In this document: positions 49,694-56,546 of the stretch, piece after piece | Position numbering within the stretch: the stretch's first letter is position 1 | How the letters are laid out: every line of letters starts with the position of its first letter | DNA from: an uncultured Alistipes sp. | GTDB taxonomy: Bacteria; Bacteroidota; Bacteroidia; Bacteroidales; Rikenellaceae | Length of the DNA stretch: 56,546 nucleotides | Assembly: GCA_900544265.1 (NCBI GenBank) | Contig: UQUQ01000015.1 | Coordinates: 1 to 56,546, forward strand | Direction: 5' to 3' | Notes under the pieces: model-generated | Database searches by the model: none | Told to the model about the DNA's origin: nothing | The model's input: only the letters and a program-made list of their open reading frames with translations | Made by a program: the position numbers and the translations under genes

Positions 49694-49725
49694 CAAAAAT
49701 ACATAAATCTCTTTTTTATACCAAA
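49694..49725 (-). promoter_or_regulatory. Promoter of the hxlR-oxidoreductase operon
   Basis: TTTG (49722-49725), 20-base spacer and TATTTTTG (49694-49701) on the minus strand, in an AT-rich stretch that also carries ATAC/GTAT half-palindromes suitable for an HxlR dimer. Confidence 0.55.
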
Positions 49726-49751
49726 TATATTTTATAAACAAATACACGGAG

Positions 49752-49784
49752 ACAAAAAACCGGACCTTTTCAAAAGGTCCGGCT
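49752..49784 (-). terminator. Terminator of the second drug-type RND operon
   Basis: Palindrome CCGGACCTTTT / AAAAGGTCCGG (49760-49782), followed on the minus strand by six T. It lies 40 bases beyond the stop of the outer-membrane factor gene. Confidence 0.88.
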
Positions 49785-49826
49785 CCGGGAAGCGGCCATC
49801 ACGGCGGGTGCCGCCGCGACGGGCAG

Positions 49827-51143
49827 CTATTCGAGACGTCCGGTGGCGCGCAGGTACTCCGTCCTGTAGATCTGATACTGCGTCGCGGCCTCGATCCGGT
49901 TGCTGGCGGCCTGCTGCCACTGCGACTGGGCATCCAGCAGGTCGGTCAGCGGAGCCATCTGCGCCGCATGGCGGTTGCACATCACGCGCAGGTTCTCCTC
50001 GGCCTGCCGCAGCGCCAGCTCGGCGGTCTGAATCATCCGGTAGCCGTCCTCGACGTTGCGGATCGCCTGCTCGACCTCGAGCGACATCAGGCGCGTGTTT
50101 TTCTGCAGATCGAGCTGTGCGTTGCGCAGCTCGTAACGCGCCTTGCGCACCTTCTTGCGCCCCTCGCCCCAGTGGAAGATCGGAATCTTCACGGCCAGCA
50201 TCGCCAGTCCCAGTCCGTCGCGGAACTCCTGCGTATAGGGAACGTAGTTGCCGCCGCCGGCATCGACCATGCTGTTGAGTTTGATGTTTCCGTAATAGGT
50301 GTACCCCAGCGAGAGCCCCGCCGCGGGGAGCATCGCCGAACGGGCATCGCGGATCTGCTGCTCGCCGACGGCCACCTGCTGCTCGAGCATCCGCAGTTCG
50401 GGCCGCGCCTCCAGATCGGCGGTCAGCTCGCCCGGAGCCGCCGCCCGCAAGAGCGTGTCGGTCGGCACGGGCCGCACGTCGCTCTCCACGCCGATCACGC
50501 GGCACAGCGACATGCGGCACAGGTCGGCGCCGTTGCGGGCCTTCTGAAGCTGGTAGCGGATTTCGCTGCGCTTGGCCTCGACGCGCAGCCGGTCGTTCTC
50601 GATGGCCATGCCCGCCCCGACGGCCGCAGAGGTCTGGTCGTAGAGTGTATCCATCTGCGCGGCGTAGCTCTCGAGCATGCGCACCTTGCCGTCGACGGCC
50701 ACCAGCGACCAATAGGCGTTGTCGGCCTCGACCAGGGCATCCATGCGCGTCATGCGCCGCTGCTCCTCGGCCGCCTCCTCGCCGATGCGGGCCATGCGGC
50801 GCGCCGCCGCGATCTTGCCGCCGGCGTAGATCGGCTGCGTGAGGGTGAGCCCCGCCATGTAGGTGCCGCGCATGCGCAGCTCCATGCCCATCATGTCGAT
50901 GTCGGGCAGGACATAGGCCCCCGTCGCCGAGCCTTCGATCTTCGGAAGGGCCGCCGCCGAAGCGATCTGACGGTCGAGACGCGCCTGCTCGAGGCGATTG
51001 TCGGCCTGACGGAGCTCCTCGCTGTGGGCCAGGGCTCGCTCGCGGCACTCGGCGAGCGACAGCGGCAGCAGCTGCTGGGCCCGGACAGCAGCGCCCGACA
51101 GCAGCACGGCCGCCAGCACCGCACATTTATTTCTGATATTCAT
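49827..51143 (-). CDS. TolC-family outer-membrane efflux protein
   Basis: 438-residue outer-membrane channel of the second drug-type pump. Signal peptide MNIRNKCAVLAAVLLSGAAVRAQ, with no lipobox, so it is anchored only by its barrel. Then LSLAECRERALAHSEELRQADNRLEQARLDRQIASAAALPKIEG and GLTLTQPIYAGGKIAAARRMA, the usual TolC repeat pattern, and a second repeat starting LEARPELRMLEQQVAVGEQQIRDARS. Last gene of the operon, four bases after the permease. Confidence 0.95.
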   Translation of the reverse strand: MNIRNKCAVLAAVLLSGAAVRAQQLLPLSLAECRERALAHSEELRQADNRLEQARLDRQIASAAALPKIEGSATGAYVLPDIDMMGMELRMRGTYMAGLTLTQPIYAGGKIAAARRMARIGEEAAEEQRRMTRMDALVEADNAYWSLVAVDGKVRMLESYAAQMDTLYDQTSAAVGAGMAIENDRLRVEAKRSEIRYQLQKARNGADLCRMSLCRVIGVESDVRPVPTDTLLRAAAPGELTADLEARPELRMLEQQVAVGEQQIRDARSAMLPAAGLSLGYTYYGNIKLNSMVDAGGGNYVPYTQEFRDGLGLAMLAVKIPIFHWGEGRKKVRKARYELRNAQLDLQKNTRLMSLEVEQAIRNVEDGYRMIQTAELALRQAEENLRVMCNRHAAQMAPLTDLLDAQSQWQQAASNRIEAATQYQIYRTEYLRATGRLE

Positions 51144-51146
51144 GAC

Positions 51147-54100
51147 TTATGCGTTTTGAGGTTTGCGAATCCGGAACATCGCCGCGTAGAAGAGCGGCAG
51201 CAGAATGAGCGTGATGATCGTACCGACGGTAAGACCGCCCATGATCGTCAAGGCCATCGACCCGTACATCGGGTCGCCGACCAGGGGGATCATGCCGACG
51301 ATGGTCGTCAGCGAGGCCATCAGCACGGGCCGCACGCGCGAGACGGTCGCCTCGACGACGGCCGTATAGGGCGGCCGGTGCTCCTCGGTCTGCAGGCGGT
51401 TGATCTCGTCGACGAGCACGATGGCGTTCTTGACCATCATGCCGATCAGACCCATCATGCCGATGATGGCCATGAAGGTCATGGGCTGTCCCGTCAGCAG
51501 CAGCGACGGAGTGATGCCGCAGAAGACGAATGGGAAGCACAGCAGAATGAGCAGCACCTTGCGCCAGCTGTTGAACAGCGCCAGCAGGATGGCCAGAATC
51601 AGGAAGATCGTCAGCGGCAGGTACTTCATCAGGTTGCCGATCGCCTCGCCCTGCAGCTCGCCCTCGCCGACCCAGCGCATCGTATAGCCGTCGGGCAGCG
51701 CGATGGCCTCGATTTCGGGACGGATCTCGGCCACGACCCGGGCCGGCGTCGCCGCGTCGCAGTCGGGATTCGGGTCGCATTCGGCCTCGATCACCCGCCG
51801 GCCGTTCATCCGCAGCACGACATCCTCGTCCCAGTCGAGGCGGATGTCGCGCACGGCATTGCCCAGCGGCATGGCGCGGAACATGCGGTCCTGCAGCTCG
51901 CTCATCGCCCGGCCGCCCGTCAGCACGCCCCGCAGCTCCTCGTCGGTCAGCCGCAGGTTCATCATGCTCCAGACGGGAATCTCGTCAAGGTTGCGGATGC
52001 GGCTGCCGTCGTCGTTGCGCACCTGAAGGTTCAGCGTCACCATGCGCTCCTGATCGTTCAGCACGCCGACCGGCATGCCGTCCGTGGCCGCCAGCAGGGC
52101 GTTGGCCACATCCCCGCGGCCGATTCCCGCACGCAGGGCATCCCGCTGGTTGAATTCCGCCACGAGCGCCTTGCCCTTCGGCTTCCAGTTGTTCTGCACC
52201 GAATAGGGGTCGACGTAGGGACAGCGGCGCATGACGGCCTCGGCCTGAGCGCTCAACGCGCGCAGCACGGCCGGATCGGGCCCCGCGAACTCCACCTCGA
52301 CGGTATGCGACGTCGAGATCGAGAAGTTGTACTTGCGGACGCGGACGTAGGCCTCGGGAAACTCCTCGCGCAGCTGCCGGCGGACCGAGGGGATCACCTC
52401 CAGCACGGTCCGGTAGTCGGGGCAGTCGACGATCAGCTCGCCGTAGCAGTCGCCGCCCGAGGTCATCGGACGCACCAGGCAGTAGTGGGCCGGGGCGCTG
52501 CCCTGGCTGACGGCCACGCGCTCGACACCCGGATGGAGCTGCACGCTGTCGCTCATGGCGAGCAGGCGGTCACGCACCCGGTCGGCATCCGTGGCCGAGG
52601 GGAAGAAGCACTCGACGACGAACTGCTTGTAGTCGAAATCGGGGAAGAAGAGGTTCTTCACGCGCGTCATGCCGAAGATCGAAAGCCCCAGCACGGCGAA
52701 GGCCACGACGATCGTCGCCCGCTTGTAACCGATCAGGAAGGAGATCGCCCGACGCACGAAGCGGTGGACCGGCGAGTTCATCACGACCGGTTCCTGCGCT
52801 CCGGCCTGCCGCTTTTCGCGGGCCGGGAGCCACGACTTGGCGCAGACGGGCACCTGGACGAGCGCCAGCACCCAGCTGGCCAGCAGGCTCACGCACAGCA
52901 CCAGAAAGAGGTCGCCGGCGTATTCGCCCGCCGAGTCGGGCGAGAGGTAGATGCCCAGGAAGGTCGAGGCGGCGATGACGGTCGCCCCGAGCAGCGGCAG
53001 GGCCGTATTGCGGCCGATGCGGTAGAGGTATGTTTTCGGCATGAAGCCCCGCTTCCTGTCGATCAGGATGCCGTCCATGATGACCACGGCGTTGTCGACC
53101 AGCATGCCCATCGCCACGATGAAGGCACCGAGCGAGATGCGTTGCAGCGTCGTGCCGCACACGAGCAGGATCGGGAACGAGACGGCCACCGTCAGCACCA
53201 GTCCGAAGCCGATGATCAGACCGCTGCGGAAGCCCATCGTGAAGACCAGCACGAGGATGACGATCACGACCGACTCGAGCAGGTTCCACATGAACGACGA
53301 GATGGCCTCCGAGACCTTGTCGGGCTGGAAGAAGATCTTCTCGGTGTGGAAGCCGGCCGGGAGCTGCCGCATGGCCTCCGCGAGCCGCGCGTCGACCGCC
53401 TTGCCCACATCCGGCACGATGGCCGAGGATTCCATGGCAATGCAGAGAGCCAGCGCCGGGCGGCCGTCGACGAAGAAGCCGTTGCGCTGCGGCGTGGCAT
53501 AATCCCGTTCGACGCGGGCCACATCGCCGAGGCGCAGCTGGCGGCCGTCCATCGTGCGGATCTCCAGGTCGCGGATCTCCTCCACGTCGTCGACCGCCGA
53601 ATCGACATAGAGGGCGATGCGCTCGCCGTCGTTCGGATACATCCCCGCATTGACCGTCTTGCCCGCCTGTTGCAGTGCCGAGATGATCTGCGTCGGGATC
53701 ACGCCGTTGCGGGCGATCTGCTCCTTCGAGAGGATGATGTTGATCACCTCGTCGCGGTTGCCGGCGATGTTGATCCGCTTGACACCCTTCACGTCCAGGA
53801 GCTCGCGCCGCAGGTATTTGGCGTAGCGGTACATCTCCGGGTAGTCGTAGCCGTCGGCCGTCAGGGCGTAGAAGATGCCGTAGACATCCATCATGTCGTC
53901 GATGACCACCGGATCGTAACACCCCTCGGGCAGGCGCGCCGCAGCATCGCTCACCTTGCGGCGCAGCAGGTCGAAGTGCTGCTCCAGATCGCGGTTCAGC
54001 ACCGTCATCTGGAACTCGACGGTCACGATCGCCGAGCCGTTGCGGCACTCGCTCTTCACCTTCTTGACGTTGGGCAGCGCGCGCAGCTCGTCCTCCATCA

Positions 54101-54305
54101 GTTGTGCCGCCTTCAGCTCCACTTCGTGGGCGCTCGCGCCGGGATACGGGATCACGACCATCGCCTGCTTGACCGCCACGGCCGGATCCTCGAGCTTGGG
54201 CATGTAGAGGAACGAGAGCACGCCCGCCACGAGGATCGCCCCCATGAGCGACCAGAACAGCACCGGCCGCCGCATGAAAAATTCGGTCATTCGCATCTTC
54301 ATCAC
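51147..54305 (-). CDS. RND efflux permease (AcrB superfamily, atypical charge relay)
   Basis: 1052-residue inner-membrane pump, full length. MTEFFMRRPVLFWSLMGAILVAGVLSFLYMPKLEDPAV is the N-terminus. In helix 4 the motif is GMLVDNAVVIMDG: Asp404 is present but the second Asp of AcrB (DD) is Asn405. The Lys of helix 10 is kept (GMMVKNAIVLVDE). It therefore belongs to a branch distinct from the HAE1 pump at 14096. Its start overlaps the adaptor stop (ATGA) and its stop lies four bases before the TolC gene. Confidence 0.95.
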   Translation of the reverse strand: MMKMRMTEFFMRRPVLFWSLMGAILVAGVLSFLYMPKLEDPAVAVKQAMVVIPYPGASAHEVELKAAQLMEDELRALPNVKKVKSECRNGSAIVTVEFQMTVLNRDLEQHFDLLRRKVSDAAARLPEGCYDPVVIDDMMDVYGIFYALTADGYDYPEMYRYAKYLRRELLDVKGVKRINIAGNRDEVINIILSKEQIARNGVIPTQIISALQQAGKTVNAGMYPNDGERIALYVDSAVDDVEEIRDLEIRTMDGRQLRLGDVARVERDYATPQRNGFFVDGRPALALCIAMESSAIVPDVGKAVDARLAEAMRQLPAGFHTEKIFFQPDKVSEAISSFMWNLLESVVIVILVLVFTMGFRSGLIIGFGLVLTVAVSFPILLVCGTTLQRISLGAFIVAMGMLVDNAVVIMDGILIDRKRGFMPKTYLYRIGRNTALPLLGATVIAASTFLGIYLSPDSAGEYAGDLFLVLCVSLLASWVLALVQVPVCAKSWLPAREKRQAGAQEPVVMNSPVHRFVRRAISFLIGYKRATIVVAFAVLGLSIFGMTRVKNLFFPDFDYKQFVVECFFPSATDADRVRDRLLAMSDSVQLHPGVERVAVSQGSAPAHYCLVRPMTSGGDCYGELIVDCPDYRTVLEVIPSVRRQLREEFPEAYVRVRKYNFSISTSHTVEVEFAGPDPAVLRALSAQAEAVMRRCPYVDPYSVQNNWKPKGKALVAEFNQRDALRAGIGRGDVANALLAATDGMPVGVLNDQERMVTLNLQVRNDDGSRIRNLDEIPVWSMMNLRLTDEELRGVLTGGRAMSELQDRMFRAMPLGNAVRDIRLDWDEDVVLRMNGRRVIEAECDPNPDCDAATPARVVAEIRPEIEAIALPDGYTMRWVGEGELQGEAIGNLMKYLPLTIFLILAILLALFNSWRKVLLILLCFPFVFCGITPSLLLTGQPMTFMAIIGMMGLIGMMVKNAIVLVDEINRLQTEEHRPPYTAVVEATVSRVRPVLMASLTTIVGMIPLVGDPMYGSMALTIMGGLTVGTIITLILLPLFYAAMFRIRKPQNA

Positions 54306-55363
54306 AGCAGCCCTCCCACATTCGTTTGACTCGGTGCGGCCACCACGCGGACCTTCTCACCTTGCTCGAGTGCCGAGACGCCGGCCCGCACGATCCGCTC
54401 GCTGCCGTCGAGCCCTTCGACAACGACGGCGCGTCCTTCGGCATCGGTGTTGTCGAGCACGACGCTCCGGCGATGCACCGTGGAATCGGCTCCGAGGACC
54501 CACACGGAGGGAGTATTCCCTTCCAGGAAGAGGGCCCCGAGCGGCAGGCCGAAGCCCCGACGGCCCGCCGTATCGGCCAGCGTGATCCGCACCTCGACGT
54601 TCATGCCGGCCGTCAGCTGCCGGTCGGGCCGGGAGGCGAAGGCCAGCGTCAGGTGGTAGAGCTGGTTGCCGTCGGCCTTGGGCGGCAGCCCCGCAAGCCG
54701 CAGCGGCATTTCATCCCCGAGGTCCGCCGCCCGGCAGGCAAAACGGATGAAACGGTCGCGCCGGAGGTATTCGACGGCCGGGATGTCGACCTCGACCTCC
54801 ATGCGCGAGACGTCCAGCAGCGTCACGAGCGCCGTTCCGGCATCGACCATCTCCGCCGGCGAGAAGTTCACCGCCTCAACATAGCCGTCGGTCGGGGCAT
54901 AGAGCTTCGTGTAGTCGAGTTTGTTGCGGTTGACCTGCAACTGGACGCCCAGCTGCCGCAGTCCGGCACTCGCCTTCTCGTAATCGTTGGCCGAGACGCT
55001 CTGCCGCTCGAAGAGCTGCTTCGTGCGCGCCACCTCATCCTTGAGCTGGTCGTACTGGATCTGCAGCGCCTCGACCGCCAGCCGGTAGTCGGCATCGTCC
55101 AGTTCGGCCAGCAGCTGCCCCTTGCGCACGTAGTCGCCCTCGGCGACATGGATGCGGGCGATCTGCCCGGCGGTCTTGAATCCCAGGCTCACCTCGTTGG
55201 CCGCCTTCACAACGCCCGAAAAGGTGCGCGTCGTTTCTCCGCCCAGCGCCACGGGCTGCGTCACAGAGACGCTCCGCACGAAGGGCGCCTCCGCCCGTCC
55301 GCCCGAACAGGCGCTCAACACGATCGCCCCCAGAGCGATCCACCATCGGTTTGTTTTCATCAT
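54302..55363 (-). CDS. RND periplasmic adaptor lipoprotein
   Basis: 353-residue membrane-fusion protein. MMKTNRWWIALGAIVLSACSGG has a lipobox. The barrel-sandwich ANEVSLGFKTAGQIARIHVAEGDYVRKGQLLAELDDADYRLAVEALQ follows, then a helical hairpin (about 95-145), DGYVEAVNFSPAEMVDAGTALVTLLDVSRMEVEVDIP and a membrane-proximal domain. First gene of the operon. Divergent from an AraC-type regulator 177 bases away, which is the likely controller. Confidence 0.95.
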   Translation of the reverse strand: MMKTNRWWIALGAIVLSACSGGRAEAPFVRSVSVTQPVALGGETTRTFSGVVKAANEVSLGFKTAGQIARIHVAEGDYVRKGQLLAELDDADYRLAVEALQIQYDQLKDEVARTKQLFERQSVSANDYEKASAGLRQLGVQLQVNRNKLDYTKLYAPTDGYVEAVNFSPAEMVDAGTALVTLLDVSRMEVEVDIPAVEYLRRDRFIRFACRAADLGDEMPLRLAGLPPKADGNQLYHLTLAFASRPDRQLTAGMNVEVRITLADTAGRRGFGLPLGALFLEGNTPSVWVLGADSTVHRRSVVLDNTDAEGRAVVVEGLDGSERIVRAGVSALEQGEKVRVVAAPSQTNVGGLL

Positions 55364-55512
55364 CGCTATCATCGTTTTTTTGAGTTGTCACGCCGGCAAA
55401 GTTCCCGTTTTTTCCGTAAAGCCTTTTGTTGCATGTTGTGGATCTATTGTCCTAAAAGATGGTAAAACACGCTTTTTGAAGATAAATCGCCCCAATTTAT
55501 TGTTTGAATAAG

Positions 55513-55520
55513 TATATTTG
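55513..55520 (+). promoter_or_regulatory. -7 box of the terminal AraC-family gene
   Basis: TATATTTG, full match, 20 bases before the start codon. Confidence 0.65.
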
Positions 55521-55540
55521 CCAACAAAAACGACATACCG

Positions 55541-56428
55541 ATGTCCGACTCAAAGATCTTCAATGCCCTCAACATAGCAGCCATTCAATTCAATGAGCGG
55601 GCCTGCGTCTTTGACAACAAAATCATCCTCGCCGACAATTCCGACGACGGGGACCGGCCACATGATCTGACGACCGACCCGACGATGCTGCCCTTTCTCT
55701 CGGCTCCGTATCCATTCAAGATTCAATTTTCGATCATCGAACTGTGTCTGGCAGGCTCGATGCGCGTCCGCATGAATCTGAACGAATACGAACTGCACCG
55801 CAATACCTTGATGATTGTAACTCCGGGAGCAATCGGTCAATGTCTGGAGGTGTCGCCCGACTGCCGGATCGCCATCATCGCCGTATCCAACGACTACGTC
55901 ATTGCGGAAGAGAACTCCGAAGGGGCGCTTATCATCCGCAAGTTTCTCGCACGGCAATCGCTGCTCGAACTCTCCGATGCGCAAACGGCGGAGATTTTAG
56001 CCATCTACCGGACGTTGCGCGACAAGCTCCGGCAGCCAGACTTCCGTTTCAAGCACCATATTCTGAAGGGCTATCTGCAGGTGCTCTACGGTGATATATG
56101 CCAACTGATGGCGCCCCGGGTCGAGGAGCTGGACCACCGGCAAGGCTCGCGCAAAAAGCAGATTTTCGACCGCTTTCTCGAAGAGCTGCGGCAGCACTAC
56201 GCCACCGAGCGCAGCGTCGGGTTCTACGCCGACAGGCTCTGCCTGACACCGAAATACCTCTCGCAGGTGATCCATGCCGTCAGCGGGCGCCACGCCGGGG
56301 AGTGGATCCGCGACTACGTGATCCTCGAGGCCAAGGCCCTGCTCAAAAGCGGGCAATATACGGTACAGCAGGTCTCCGACATGCTGAATTTCGCCAACCA
56401 GTCCTTCTTCGGCGTCTACTTCAAGAAG
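55541..56428 (+). CDS. AraC-family regulator, 3' end lost
   Basis: Starting at the ATG at 55541 the plus strand reads MSDSKIFNALNIAAIQFNERACVFDNK and on for 296 residues. The sensor half includes LHRNTLMIVTPGAIGQCLEVS. The first helix-turn-helix is VGFYADRLCLTPKYLSQVIHAVSGRHAGEWI and the second starts VQQVSDMLNFANQSFFGVYFKK. The expected end (about ten more residues with the Thr-Gly-x-Ser-Pro motif) is missing, because the sequence turns into poly-G/poly-C at 56429. Divergent from the RND operon, so a likely regulator of it. Partial gene. Confidence 0.9.

Positions 56429-56546
<118 letters not shown>

Noticed and set aside
49968..54329. 1453-codon open frame on the plus strand
   Set aside because: Antisense shadow of the TolC and RND permease genes, which have full-length recognisable proteins on the minus strand.

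Overview
The window looks like chromosome of a GC-rich member of the Bacteroidales, most like Alistipes (Rikenellaceae). This is an inference from sequence features; no database was searched. Almost every promoter I can place matches the Bacteroidota -7 box TAnnTTTG, several with a TTTG box about 19 bases upstream. Shine-Dalgarno sites are largely absent. The gene types are Bacteroidales-like: Rho with a long low-complexity insert, a metal RND pump fused to its outer-membrane factor, a DUF6624-type protein and a MobA/MobB element.

Layout. Bases 1-5130 hold a small integrated mobilizable element read on the minus strand: tyrosine integrase, two small helix-turn-helix proteins (the first broken by an in-frame TGA), a structured oriT-like region, MobA, the MobB relaxase and a GNAT acetyltransferase as possible cargo. 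It lies beside tRNA-Gly(GCC). Bases 5456-12373 are housekeeping: nitroreductase, a LuxC-like acyl-CoA reductase, a pRiA4b ORF-3-like protein, miaA, tRNA-Leu(TAA), an S1/P1 nuclease and rho. A candidate small structured RNA diverges from rho. Bases 12842-18570 encode a complete HAE1-type RND efflux pump behind two tandem palindromes.

Bases 18691-25144 are a TPP-riboswitch-controlled thiamine operon: thiS, a TenI/ThiE-like gene, thiE, thiG, thiH, thiF, a methyltransferase, tenA and thiD. The operon has no thiC, which suggests de novo thiazole synthesis combined with pyrimidine salvage. Next come a DUF6624-like protein, glutamine synthetase and a proline-rich lipoprotein. Bases 28445-35744 are a glycerol-3-phosphate regulon (glpA, glpB, glpC, glpK, glpF) ending in an uncharacterised outer-membrane barrel protein.

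The right third is accessory. It holds an AraC regulator divergent from two overlapping radical-SAM genes that resemble the 'radical SAM mobile pair', then an HxlR regulator divergent from an NTF2-like protein and a flavodoxin-like reductase. A CzcA-type metal RND pump fused in frame to a TolC-like domain follows, with its adaptor lipoprotein and a LytS/LytTR two-component pair. Next are an HxlR / zinc-less alcohol-dehydrogenase-like / flavodoxin-ferredoxin operon and a second tripartite drug-type RND operon with a divergent AraC regulator. That last gene is cut by a poly-G/poly-C tail that looks like an assembly or read artefact.

The best candidates for undescribed biology are the barrel protein inside the glp operon, the radical-SAM pair with its AraC neighbour, the methyltransferase under TPP control, the internal signal-peptide-like segment in the RND-TolC fusion, the tandem operators of the first RND pump, and the small RNA divergent from rho.
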